Source: Natronohydrobacter sp.
GTDB lineage: Bacteria; Pseudomonadota; Alphaproteobacteria; Rhodobacterales; Rhodobacteraceae
NCBI GenBank assembly: GCA_020832555.1
Contig: JAFIEM010000011.1
Span: 1 to 52,430 of the forward strand
Length of the DNA: 52,430 nt
Direction of reading: 5' to 3'
Below are positions 17,971 through 26,330 of this stretch, piece after piece; the first letter of the stretch is position 1, and every line of letters begins with the position of its first letter. Both the position numbers and the translations under genes were made by a program. The notes beneath the pieces were generated by a model. It saw only the letters and a list, made by a program, of their open reading frames with translations, searched no databases and was not told the origin of the DNA.

Positions 17971-19216
17971 GCACCACCTCTGCCGTTTCCAGCACCGCAT
18001 GCAGCAGCACATTCGTCCCGGCTTCTGCCCATGCCGGGCTGATCTCCTCAGCCTCGTTATGCGACAGCCCATCGACGCAAGGACACATGATCATCGCGGT
18101 CGGATACAGCCGGTTGATCCAGCAGGCATCATGCCCCGCGCCCGAGACGATATCCATATGGCTGTAGCCCAGCCGGTCCGCCGCATCGCGGATACGCCCC
18201 AGCAGGGTTTCGTCAAAAGCGGGCGGGTCGAACTGGCCGACAACCTTTGCTGCGAACTTCACCCCGATATCCGCGCAAATCCCCGGCGCGCGGGCGTTGA
18301 ACTCCTCGACCATGCCCAAGAGCACATCCAGCTTGTGCGAGCGGAAATCTACAGTGAAAACAACCTTTTCCGGGATCACATTGCGCGAGTTCGGATAGAC
18401 ATCGATATGCCCTATCGCACCCACCGCATCGGGCTGGCGGGCCATGGCGATCTCATGCACCAGTTCCGTCACCCGCGCGAGGCCGCGCCCTGCATTGCGC
18501 CGCAGATACATCGGCGTTGACCCGGTATGCTGCGCCTTGCCCGTCACCGTGCATTCAATCCAGCGCAGACCCTGACCATGGGTGACGACACCGATATCCT
18601 TACCTTCGGCCTCCAGGATCGGACCCTGTTCGATATGCAACTCCAGAAAGGCATGCATCTTGCGCGCGCCCACAGGCTCGTCGCCTTTCCAGCCGATACG
18701 CTCCAACTCGTCTCCGAAGCTTTTGCCCTGCGCATCGACACGCCCGTATGCCCAGTCGCGGTCCAGCACGCCCGCAAACACACCCGAGGCCAGCATCGCA
18801 GGCGCAAAGCGCGTGCCCTCTTCATTCGTCCAGTTGGTGACAACAATGGGTCGGCGGGTCTTGATCCCCAGATCGCGGATCGAGCGCATGACCTCCAGCC
18901 CCGCCAGAACCCCCAGCACCCCGTCATATTTGCCCCCCGTGGGCTGGGTATCGAGATGCGAGCCAACATAGACCGGCAGCGCATCGGCATCGGTACCCTC
19001 GAAGCGGGCAAACATCGTGCCCATCTCATCGACACCCATCGTGGCACCGGCATCCACACACCAGGACTGGAACAGATGCCGCGCTTCGCTGTCTTCATCC
19101 GTCAGGGTCTGACGATTGTTCCCCCCCGCGACGCCGGGGCCGATCCTTGCCATTTCCATCAGGCTGTCCCACAGCCGTTCGCCATTCACCTTCAGGTTTG
19201 CCCCCGGTGCCGACAT
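17963..19216 (-). CDS. hyuC: Zn-dependent N-carbamoyl amidase (beta-ureidopropionase/HyuC family)
   Basis: M20-family hydrolase of 417 residues that removes the carbamoyl group from N-carbamoyl-beta-alanine, releasing NH3, CO2 and beta-alanine; step three of reductive pyrimidine degradation. Metal-binding segments are VGSHLDTQPTGGKYDG, TNWTNEEGTRFAPAM and LELHIEQGPILEAEG; the dimer-lid His is in KAQHTGSTPM and a C-terminal ligand in GAGHDACWIN. GGGAG precedes the ATG. First gene of the leftward operon from the RutR-controlled divergent promoter. The allantoate amidohydrolase family is similar, so activity is inferred from context. Confidence 0.9.
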   Translation of the reverse strand: MSAPGANLKVNGERLWDSLMEMARIGPGVAGGNNRQTLTDEDSEARHLFQSWCVDAGATMGVDEMGTMFARFEGTDADALPVYVGSHLDTQPTGGKYDGVLGVLAGLEVMRSIRDLGIKTRRPIVVTNWTNEEGTRFAPAMLASGVFAGVLDRDWAYGRVDAQGKSFGDELERIGWKGDEPVGARKMHAFLELHIEQGPILEAEGKDIGVVTHGQGLRWIECTVTGKAQHTGSTPMYLRRNAGRGLARVTELVHEIAMARQPDAVGAIGHIDVYPNSRNVIPEKVVFTVDFRSHKLDVLLGMVEEFNARAPGICADIGVKFAAKVVGQFDPPAFDETLLGRIRDAADRLGYSHMDIVSGAGHDACWINRLYPTAMIMCPCVDGLSHNEAEEISPAWAEAGTNVLLHAVLETAEVVRA

Positions 19217-19333
19217 GCTTCAACTCCCTGTCATGGCAGCGTTTTCCTGCTGCTCTCTCTTGATGGGACAATCAACAGCCCGCGCCAGTCGGCGCTTGAC
19301 ACTTGCACTCGTCCCGTCTCGACGCTATCAAGT

Positions 19334-19349
19334 TTGACCATCCAGTCAA
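19334..19349. promoter_or_regulatory. RutR-like operator in the divergent promoter
   Basis: TTGACCATCCAGTCAA matches the E. coli RutR operator consensus TTGACCA-NN-TGGTCAA at 12 of its 14 defined positions. It lies 15 bp before the rutR-like start and about 120 bp before hyuC. Its right half supplies a TTGACT that could be the -35 of the leftward promoter. Binding would repress both the degradation operon and rutR itself (inference). Confidence 0.7.
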
Positions 19350-19364
19350 GAACCAACTCAGCCC

Positions 19365-20015
19365 ATGCGCGCACCAAGAAAAACTGCTGCTGAAAAACCC
19401 GGCACGCCTGCGCGCGGCCCCCGCTCGCGCATCCAGCAGCGCAATCGACAGATCATTCTGGATGCCGCGCTGGAAGTGTTCTCGACCCATGGATTTCGCG
19501 GCGCGACGCTGGACCAGATTGCCAGTGAGGCAGGATTGTCCAAGCCCAATCTGCTGTATTATTTCGACAGCAAGGACGCCATTCATCGTGATCTGCTGAC
19601 GCGGCTTCTGGACACATGGCTCGACCCGCTGCGCATGCTGGATGCGGATGGTGAACCACAAGCCGAGATCATGGCCTATATGCGCCGCAAACTGGAGATG
19701 TCGCGAGATTATCCCCGCGAAAGTCGCCTTTTTGCCAATGAAATCCTGCAAGGTGCCCCCCGGATCGAGCATTTCATCCGCAACGATCTGCGTGCGCTGG
19801 TCACTGAGAAAGCGCAGCTTCTCGCGGGCTGGTCGCAGGCCGGGCGCATCGCGCCGGTTGATCCCTATCACCTGATCTTCTCGATCTGGGCGCTGACCCA
19901 GCATTACGCCGATTTCGCAGCCCAGATCGGAATGATCCGCGGCGACAGCCATGACCCGCTGGACGGGGCAGAGGTCTTTCTCGAACAACTCTACACCCGC
20001 CTGCTTGCGCCCTGA
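19365..20015 (+). CDS. rutR: TetR-family regulator RutR (pyrimidine-responsive)
   Basis: DNA-binding repressor of 216 residues. The TetR HTH occupies about residues 25-70, with FSTHGFRGATLDQIASEAGL and NLLYYFDSKDAIHRDLL. The C-terminal YcdC/RutR-type ligand domain includes RESRLFANEILQGAP and SIWALTQHYADFAAQIG, typical of RutR. E. coli RutR binds uracil or thymine and then leaves DNA. It is divergent from hyuC and convergent with preA; its stop and the preA stop share the palindrome TGATCA with no terminator between them. Confidence 0.9.
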   Translation: MRAPRKTAAEKPGTPARGPRSRIQQRNRQIILDAALEVFSTHGFRGATLDQIASEAGLSKPNLLYYFDSKDAIHRDLLTRLLDTWLDPLRMLDADGEPQAEIMAYMRRKLEMSRDYPRESRLFANEILQGAPRIEHFIRNDLRALVTEKAQLLAGWSQAGRIAPVDPYHLIFSIWALTQHYADFAAQIGMIRGDSHDPLDGAEVFLEQLYTRLLAP

Positions 20016-21317
20016 TCACTCTGCCGCTTTGGCCATCGGGTTGTTGGGATGGCTCGTCCAGTTGGCATAATCGCCGACGGTTTCACCGGTTCGCGGATCG
20101 ACCTTGCCCTTGGCCATCGGCTCCATCGTGATGCAATCCTGCACAGGGCAGACATTCACGCACAGATTGCAGGCCACGCATTCCGCGTCGATCACCTCGA
20201 ACTTGCGCTCGGGCGACATGGAAATCGCCTGATGCGAGGTATCCTCGCAGGCCGCAAAACAGCGCCCGCAGGAGATACACAGATCCTGATTGATCTTTGC
20301 TTTCGCGACATAATTCAGGTTCAGATACTGCCAATCCGTGACGTTCGGCACAGCACGGCCCACAAGCTGTTCGACGGACGTAAAGCCCTTCTCGTCCATA
20401 TATTGCGACAGGCCCGCCGTCAGTTCCTTGATGATCCCGAACCCATAGGTCATCGCAGCCGTGCAGACCTGAACACTGCCCGCGCCAAGGGTCATGAACT
20501 CGGCCGCATCGCGCCATGTGGTCACGCCGCCAATCCCGCTGATCGGCAGGCCGTGGGTTTCGGCGTTGCGCGCGATCTCGGCCACCATGTTCAGTGCAAT
20601 GGGCTTCACCGCAGGGCCGCAATAGCCGCCATGCGCGCCCTTGCCGTCGATCATCGGCTCCGGGCTGAACGTGTCGAGATTTACGCTCGTGATCGAATTG
20701 ATCGTGTTGATCAGGCTGACCGCATCCGCCCCGCCCCGTTTCGCGGCCTCGGCAGGCTTGCGAATATCGGCAATATTCGGGGTCAGCTTGACGATACAGG
20801 GCATCCGCGAGTGTTGTTTCACCCAGCGCGTGACCATCTCGATATATTCCGGCACCTGCCCCACAGCCGATCCCATGCCACGCTCGGACATGCCATGCGG
20901 GCAGCCGAAATTCAGCTCGACACCATCGGCGTCTGTATCCTCGACATGCTTGAGGATGGCCTTCCAAGATTCCTCGTCACATGGCACCATCAGACTGACA
21001 ACAAGCGCCCGGTCGGGCCAGTCACGTTTGACCTGCTTGATCTCGCGCAAGTTCACTTCCAGCGGGCGGTCGGTGATCAACTCGATATTGTTCAGCCCCA
21101 GCAGCCGACGATCCGCACCCCAGACAGCGCCATAGCGCGGGCCGTTCACGTTGACGACCGGCGGGCCTTCCGCGCCGAGAGTTTTCCAGACAACCCCGCC
21201 CCAGCCTGCCTTGAAGGCGCGCACGACATTATATTCCTTGTCCGTGGGCGGGGCGCTGGCCAGCCAATAGGGGTTGGGGGATTTGATGCCGATGAAATTC
21301 GTGGTCAGATTTGCCAT
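20016..21317 (-). CDS. preA: NAD-dependent dihydropyrimidine dehydrogenase subunit PreA
   Basis: Reduces uracil/thymine to the 5,6-dihydro forms together with PreT; step one of reductive pyrimidine degradation. The 433 residues hold a DHOD-like FMN barrel (FIGIKSPNPYWLASAPPTD, NFGCPHGMSERGMGSAVGQ, INTINSITSVNLDTF, ISGIGGVTTWRDAAEF). A C-terminal ferredoxin domain has two 4Fe-4S sets, CISCGRCFAACEDTSHQ and CVACNLCVNVCPVQDC. The segment aligned to the mammalian catalytic Cys (ACGQ, from memory) reads AVGQ here. The preceding preT gene ends five bases upstream. Confidence 0.95.
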   Translation of the reverse strand: MANLTTNFIGIKSPNPYWLASAPPTDKEYNVVRAFKAGWGGVVWKTLGAEGPPVVNVNGPRYGAVWGADRRLLGLNNIELITDRPLEVNLREIKQVKRDWPDRALVVSLMVPCDEESWKAILKHVEDTDADGVELNFGCPHGMSERGMGSAVGQVPEYIEMVTRWVKQHSRMPCIVKLTPNIADIRKPAEAAKRGGADAVSLINTINSITSVNLDTFSPEPMIDGKGAHGGYCGPAVKPIALNMVAEIARNAETHGLPISGIGGVTTWRDAAEFMTLGAGSVQVCTAAMTYGFGIIKELTAGLSQYMDEKGFTSVEQLVGRAVPNVTDWQYLNLNYVAKAKINQDLCISCGRCFAACEDTSHQAISMSPERKFEVIDAECVACNLCVNVCPVQDCITMEPMAKGKVDPRTGETVGDYANWTSHPNNPMAKAAE

Positions 21318-21322
21318 TCGTC

Positions 21323-22663
21323 TTACCCCTTCGCCGTCAATGCCGCGTGAATGCTCTCGGCCGCGTCACGCCCCTGCGCCACCGCCGTCACCGTCAGATC
21401 CTCGCCGCCGCCCGTGCAATCGCCCCCGGCCCAGACACCGGCCAGCGATGTGCGACCATCCGCGCCGACAGACAGCTTGCGCCCGTCCAGCGTCAGCCCT
21501 TCGGGCGCACCCTCCAGCTTCTGCCCGATTGCCTTGAACAGTTGATCCGCTTTCAGCCGGAACGTCTCGCCCGTAGGCTCCAGCCCCGTCGGCCCCTGAT
21601 GGGTATAAGCAAACTCAACCTCGCGCAGCGCGCCATTGGCATGCACGGCCACCGGCATCGCATTGGTGATGATCTTCACCCCCTCATTCGCGGCATGGCT
21701 CAACTCATAGTCACTCGCCCCCATCTGGTCGCGCCCGCGCCGATAGACCATCGTCACATGCTCGGCCCCCAGCAGGCGCGACTGGACGGCTGCATCCACA
21801 GCCGTCATGCCGCCCCCGATCACCACCACATGCCGCCCGATGGGAAGCATGGACAGATCCTCGGTCTGGCGCAATTCAGCGATGAAATCGACCGCATCGC
21901 GCGCGCCCGGTGCATCTTCGCCCGCAACGCCCAGCGCATTGACGCCCGCAAGCCCGATCCCGAGAAAGACCGCATCATATTCGGCCTGCAACTCCGCAAG
22001 CGTACCATCGACGCCGAGCTTCCAGCCCTGCCGCAGCGTAATTCCGCCAATCTGCAACAGCCAGTCTACCTCGGCGCGGGCGAAATCATGCGCCGCCTTG
22101 TAGGCCGCGATTCCGTATTCATTCAGCCCACCGGGTTTTTCCCGCGCGTCCAGCAACGTGACATCATGGCCGTGCAGCGCCAGCCTGTGCGCACAGGCCA
22201 GCCCAGCAGGCCCGGCCCCGACAACGGCCACGCGTTTGCCCGTCGAAGGGGCCCGCGTGAAAGGATGCGCATTCTTCGCAATCAGCTTGTCGGTCGCATA
22301 GCGCTGCAAGCGCCCGATCTCGACCGGCTTGCCCTCGGCGGCCTCGCGCACGCAGGCACCTTCACACAAGGTCTCGGTCGGGCAGACGCGCGCGCACATG
22401 CCGCCCAGAATGTTCTGGTTGAAGATCGTCTTGCCCGCCGCTTCCGGCTGGCCCGCCTGAATCTGGCGGATGAACAGCGGAATGTCGATTTCCGTGGGAC
22501 AAGCCGTGATGCAGGGCGCATCATGGCAGAAATAGCAGCGATCCGCCGCGACCATGGCTTCATGCGGATCATAGCTGGGATACAGATCGTCGAAATGGCG
22601 GGCATAATCTTCGGAATGAAGACGGGCCGGGACGATTCCGGGAGTGGTAGGACTGTTGGACAT
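21323..22663 (-). CDS. preT: NAD-dependent dihydropyrimidine dehydrogenase subunit PreT
   Basis: Electron-transfer partner of PreA, 446 residues from ATG 22663 (MSNSPTTPGIVPARL). The N-terminal Fe-S domain, like that of mammalian DPD, has CYFCHDAPCITACPTEID and CARVCPTETLCEGACV. The FAD-binding GAGPAGLACAHRLALHGHDV and the NAD(P)-binding IGGGMTAVDAAVQSRLLGAE motifs follow. An earlier in-frame ATG at 22729 would start inside a large palindrome and adds non-conserved residues. preTA form a two-gene operon separate from hyuC-hydA. It is probably regulated from the inverted repeats at 22680-22751. Confidence 0.93.
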   Translation of the reverse strand: MSNSPTTPGIVPARLHSEDYARHFDDLYPSYDPHEAMVAADRCYFCHDAPCITACPTEIDIPLFIRQIQAGQPEAAGKTIFNQNILGGMCARVCPTETLCEGACVREAAEGKPVEIGRLQRYATDKLIAKNAHPFTRAPSTGKRVAVVGAGPAGLACAHRLALHGHDVTLLDAREKPGGLNEYGIAAYKAAHDFARAEVDWLLQIGGITLRQGWKLGVDGTLAELQAEYDAVFLGIGLAGVNALGVAGEDAPGARDAVDFIAELRQTEDLSMLPIGRHVVVIGGGMTAVDAAVQSRLLGAEHVTMVYRRGRDQMGASDYELSHAANEGVKIITNAMPVAVHANGALREVEFAYTHQGPTGLEPTGETFRLKADQLFKAIGQKLEGAPEGLTLDGRKLSVGADGRTSLAGVWAGGDCTGGGEDLTVTAVAQGRDAAESIHAALTAKG

Positions 22664-22679
22664 CTGGCTGGCCTTTTGA

Positions 22680-22751
22680 TGACTGGCTCTTGTGACAGTC
22701 AGGAAACCACGCTTCCGAAATTTTATCAATTAGTAAAATTTCGGAAGCGTG
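22680..22751. promoter_or_regulatory. Large palindrome and inverted repeat upstream of preT
   Basis: CACGCTTCCGAAATTTTA (22708-22725) and its exact reverse complement (22734-22751) form 18-bp perfect arms around TCAATTAG. A second inverted repeat, TGACTG-N10-CAGTCA, occupies 22680-22701, next to the preT start. No U tract follows on either strand, and the stem is AT-rich near the loop. That fits an operator or cruciform better than a terminator, although it also lies 41 bp past the sensor-kinase stop. The binding factor is unknown. Confidence 0.55.
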
Positions 22752-22792
22752 CAGAAAATCCTTTAGCGCCAGATTTTCGGGCATACACTGCC

Positions 22793-25522
22793 CTATTCGG
22801 CAGCTTCCGCCTGTGATCGGGCAGCTTTGCGCGACGCGTCACGCGGTGTCAGAACACGCGGGAAACTCACACGAAAAGCAGCCCCCCCCTGCCCCGGCAC
22901 ATAGGCGATATCGCCCCCCAGATTGTGCATGATTTCACGGCAGATCGCCAGGCCCAGCCCAGCCCCGCCCGCCTGCATGGAATCCGTAAGTCGCGAGAAT
23001 TTCTCGAAAATAAGCGCCTGCTTGTCGCGCGGGATGCCTGCGCCATTGTCGATGAAATCGACCTCGACCATGCCTTTGCGCTCGCGCACCTTGATCTGCA
23101 TCTGCGGATCATCCGCGATGCAATATTTGCGCGCATTGGAGAGGATATTGATAAAGACCTGCGTCAGGCGACCTGCATCCGTCACGATCTCGATCCCTTC
23201 CGGATCCCGGCTGCGCAGGATCCGGAACTTGCGACTTGCCTGCACTGATTCCGAAGACCGGATCGCCTTGTCCAGCAACTCGCGCAACTGGACCGGGCCG
23301 ATATTGAGCTGCACCTGCCCGTGTTCAAGCACACTCAGGTCCAGCAGATCGTCCAGCAGCCGGGTCAGTCTGATCGATTCGTCATGAATGATCTGGGCAA
23401 AATGCGTGCGCTCTTCGGGCGACATCGCATCGCTGTCCATCATGATCTCGGAAAAGGCCCGGATCGAAGTCATCGGCGTGCGCAACTCATGGCTGATCTG
23501 GCTCAGGAACGCATCTTTCTGCACCGAGAGCTTTTGCAACATCTCGTTCGCGTCCCGCAGCTTCCGCGCGGTGCGGCTGAGTTCTTCGGATTTCGCCTCA
23601 AGCTGGGCGGAATATTCCATGATCTGTGCCGTTTCCGAAGCCACGGCCATCAGATCCTCAACCGAGACCACCGCAGTACCCACGCTTTGCGCCAACATGG
23701 CATGCGCTGTCGCGGCCCCCACAGAACCCGAGAGTTTCAGCTCCAGCGCTTCAAGAAACTCCGCCGTGATATCCGGCAGGAACCCTTGCTTGCCCTGCAC
23801 CGCGGCCTGTGCGCGAAAGAAATTCTGTCCTTCACTGACACCCAGGATGCGCTGCGCGATAGGAAGCAGATCCTCGGCTTCGGCGACAGGCCGGGTCCAG
23901 CTTCGCGCGGGCCCGGTACGGTCGTAGATATTGACGAAAAGCGCCCCCTGCACACGCTCCATCGGGCTCGGGAAGCTCAAGAAAGACCCAAGGCAGAAGA
24001 CCAGCACATTCAGCAGAAGTGACCAGAAGAGCGCATGCAGCAGCGGGTCAAGCGTGGTCAGACCAAACAGGCTGTAGGGGCGCAGCCATGACTGCCCGAA
24101 CAGCCCCCCCTCCATCACCTGCGCCGACAGGAACACACCGGGGCCGAAGCTGGGCAGGAAGAGCGTGTAGAACCAAAGCCCCATTCCAATGACCAGCCCC
24201 AGTGCCGCGCCGGTCCGGCTGGCGCCGCGCCAGAAGAGCGCCCCCAGAAGCGCAGGCAGCATCTGCGCCACGCCGACAAAGGCAATCAGGCCAATGGCGG
24301 CGAGCGCTCCGGAACCGCCGGTAATCACATAGTAAAGGTAGCCCAGCCCCAATACGAGCGAGATCGACAACCGCCGCACACTCAGCACAAGAAGCCGCAT
24401 ATCGCCCGAATCGAGATTGCGCGCAGCCCGCACCTTCAGCCAGAGCGGCACAACGATATGGTTTGAGACCATGGTCGCCAATGCGAGCGACGCCACAATC
24501 ACCATCGAGGTGGCTGCCGAAAACCCGCCGAGGAAAGACAGCAGCGCCAGCCCATCCTGCCCCAGATAGAGCGGCAGCGTCAGCACAAACATGTCCGGGT
24601 TGCTGCCTGCGGGCATCAGTTCCATACCGATCACGGCAATCGGCAGCACGAAAAGGCTGATCAGGAACAGATAGAGCGGAAAGGCCCAACTCGCTGTGGC
24701 AAGGTGCTGGTCATCGGTATTCTCGACCACTGTCACCTGAAACATGCGTGGCAGACAGATGATGGCGATGGCCGACAACAGGATCAGCCCGGTCCAGCGC
24801 CCCGGCTGGATTTCCCATTCCGGCAGCGCCTGCGCGTCGATGCGGGTCAGGATATCCGAGGGACCGGCAGCCACAAACCAGACGACAAAGACACCCACGG
24901 CCAGCAGAGCGGCCAGTTTGACCACGGCCTCGACCGCGATGGCGGTCACGACGCCGGGATGTTGCTCATTGGCATCAAGCGTGCGCGTGCCGAAAACAAT
25001 GGTGAAAAAGGCCAGGCCGATTGCAACCCAGAAGGCAATCAGCGTCGGGTTGCCAGCAAGACTGGCCCCCTCCGGGTCCGAGACGAACACGGTGAAGGAC
25101 TGCGCAATCGACTGCAACTGCAATGCGATATAGGGGGCACCGGCTGCAATGCACAGCAGGGTCACGATCACGCCCAGCAGGTTTGACTTGCCATATCGCG
25201 CCGAGATCATGTCGGCGATCGAGGTCACGCGGTTTTCCCGCCCGATCCGCACCAGCTTGCGCAACAACACCCACCAGCCCACAAAGACCAGTGTCGGTCC
25301 GAGATAGATCGTCATGAATTCCAGACCAGAGCGCGCCGCAAAGCCCACAGCGCCGTAAAACGTCCAAGCCGTGCAGTAAACCGAGAGCGAGAGTGTGTAG
25401 ATCACAGGCGAACGCAGCCAGCCTGCACGTCCCTCTGATGCCGCCCGCTCAGCGGCCGAGGCCACGACGAACAACAGGATAACATAGGCCAGACAGGTCA
25501 GGACAAGCATGTTGAAGGACAT
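22793..25522 (-). CDS. Sodium/solute symporter-type sensor histidine kinase (CbrA/PrlS-like)
   Basis: A 909-residue inner-membrane sensor. About the first 520 residues form an SSS-family transporter domain with some 12-13 spans, including YCTAWTFYGAVGFAARSGL and FGTRTLDANEQHPGVV. A linker with a coiled-coil-like stretch (LEAKSEELSRTARKLRDANE) leads to a HisKA domain with the phospho-acceptor in LSQISHELRTPMTSIRAF near residue 685. The ATPase boxes are NILSNARKYC, DNGAGIP and GGAGLGLAICREIM. In CbrA-type proteins, transport or substrate binding is linked to kinase output. It is the last gene of a three-gene cassette with a lone receiver. Ligand unknown. Confidence 0.9.
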   Translation of the reverse strand: MSFNMLVLTCLAYVILLFVVASAAERAASEGRAGWLRSPVIYTLSLSVYCTAWTFYGAVGFAARSGLEFMTIYLGPTLVFVGWWVLLRKLVRIGRENRVTSIADMISARYGKSNLLGVIVTLLCIAAGAPYIALQLQSIAQSFTVFVSDPEGASLAGNPTLIAFWVAIGLAFFTIVFGTRTLDANEQHPGVVTAIAVEAVVKLAALLAVGVFVVWFVAAGPSDILTRIDAQALPEWEIQPGRWTGLILLSAIAIICLPRMFQVTVVENTDDQHLATASWAFPLYLFLISLFVLPIAVIGMELMPAGSNPDMFVLTLPLYLGQDGLALLSFLGGFSAATSMVIVASLALATMVSNHIVVPLWLKVRAARNLDSGDMRLLVLSVRRLSISLVLGLGYLYYVITGGSGALAAIGLIAFVGVAQMLPALLGALFWRGASRTGAALGLVIGMGLWFYTLFLPSFGPGVFLSAQVMEGGLFGQSWLRPYSLFGLTTLDPLLHALFWSLLLNVLVFCLGSFLSFPSPMERVQGALFVNIYDRTGPARSWTRPVAEAEDLLPIAQRILGVSEGQNFFRAQAAVQGKQGFLPDITAEFLEALELKLSGSVGAATAHAMLAQSVGTAVVSVEDLMAVASETAQIMEYSAQLEAKSEELSRTARKLRDANEMLQKLSVQKDAFLSQISHELRTPMTSIRAFSEIMMDSDAMSPEERTHFAQIIHDESIRLTRLLDDLLDLSVLEHGQVQLNIGPVQLRELLDKAIRSSESVQASRKFRILRSRDPEGIEIVTDAGRLTQVFINILSNARKYCIADDPQMQIKVRERKGMVEVDFIDNGAGIPRDKQALIFEKFSRLTDSMQAGGAGLGLAICREIMHNLGGDIAYVPGQGGAAFRVSFPRVLTPRDASRKAARSQAEAAE

Positions 25523-25527
25523 GGGCC

Positions 25528-25806
25528 TCAGTCCTCCGATGGGGTGACGTGCTCTTTTGGCGCATCAAGCGCGCGACGCAGACCGAGCGACATCAGGAAA
25601 GCCACAAACACAAGACCAAACCAGACCAGAAACAGATAAACCCCCTCACTGGCTGTTGGCGGAGTTTCGGCCTCGGGGCTGTGGCGCATCAGGGGCAAGA
25701 GGATGAGAACAAAGCCGAAAACCGGCAGAAAGCGCGCCGCATCCATCAGACGGCGGATCCGGTAGCTGTCGCGCGCCAGAAATTGCGGGCGTGGCGGGCG
25801 GCTCAT
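25528..25806 (-). CDS. Small two-TM protein between receiver and symporter-kinase
   Basis: A 92-residue protein with two hydrophobic spans, around residues 26-42 (FLPVFGFVLILLPLM) and 55-75 (VYLFLVWFGLVFVAFLMSLG), a basic N-terminus and an acidic C-terminal tail. It overlaps the receiver gene by four bases and ends five bases before the kinase start, so it is certainly co-translated with them. Not recognised as a named family. An accessory subunit for the symporter-like sensor is a reasonable guess, since some solute symporters have small helper subunits. Confidence 0.7.
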   Translation of the reverse strand: MSRPPRPQFLARDSYRIRRLMDAARFLPVFGFVLILLPLMRHSPEAETPPTASEGVYLFLVWFGLVFVAFLMSLGLRRALDAPKEHVTPSED

Positions 25807-26171
25807 GGCGCAGTCATTTCACGCACTGCGGCAATCACTTCGGCATTTGCGAAGGGCTTGGTCATGAAGCGCGTCACGCCCAGCCGCTCGGCCTCGACGC
25901 GATCCGCAGCCTGCCCCTTGGCGGTCAGCATCAGCACAGGCAATTCACGCGTCCCGTCGCCCGCGCGCAGGACTTTCAGGATATCAAAACCACTCAAATC
26001 CGGCAGCATCAGATCAAGGATCAGCAAATCCGGCGGATCGGCCTGCAACACGCCCAGCATGGATTTTCCATCCGCCGAGACATCCACTTTCCACCCATCA
26101 CGCGTCAGGATGAAACGCAGGGCCTCCGAGATATTCGGCTCATCCTCGATAACAAGGACGCGCTTCTCCAT
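25803..26171 (-). CDS. Single-domain response regulator (CheY-like receiver)
   Basis: A 122-residue receiver without output domain. ATG 26171 has AGGAGG 7 bases upstream. Seen are the acidic pocket E9/D10 in VIEDEPN, phospho-acceptor Asp53 in LLILDLMLPD, Thr83 in MLTAKG and Lys105 in TKPF. As first gene of the cassette with the symporter-type kinase it is the likely phosphorylation partner. With no DNA-binding domain, it must act through protein contacts or a phosphorelay (inference). A TTGACA at 26318-26323 (minus strand) and a repeated TGTGTA hexamer at 26284-26302 mark its probable promoter. Confidence 0.88.
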   Translation of the reverse strand: MEKRVLVIEDEPNISEALRFILTRDGWKVDVSADGKSMLGVLQADPPDLLILDLMLPDLSGFDILKVLRAGDGTRELPVLMLTAKGQAADRVEAERLGVTRFMTKPFANAEVIAAVREMTAP

Positions 26172-26330
26172 CGCAAACCTCCTCCACCCTTGCGGGGATC
26201 GGGGCGCGCAAGCACTCTTGGCGCCAGCGCCAATGGGCGCACCCCGACCGATATGCAAGGCGACCCTGTTCCTCCCGCCGCCCTACACAATTTGTTTACA
26301 CAGCTTAGCGCCCGCCTGTCAAAGCGCGTT

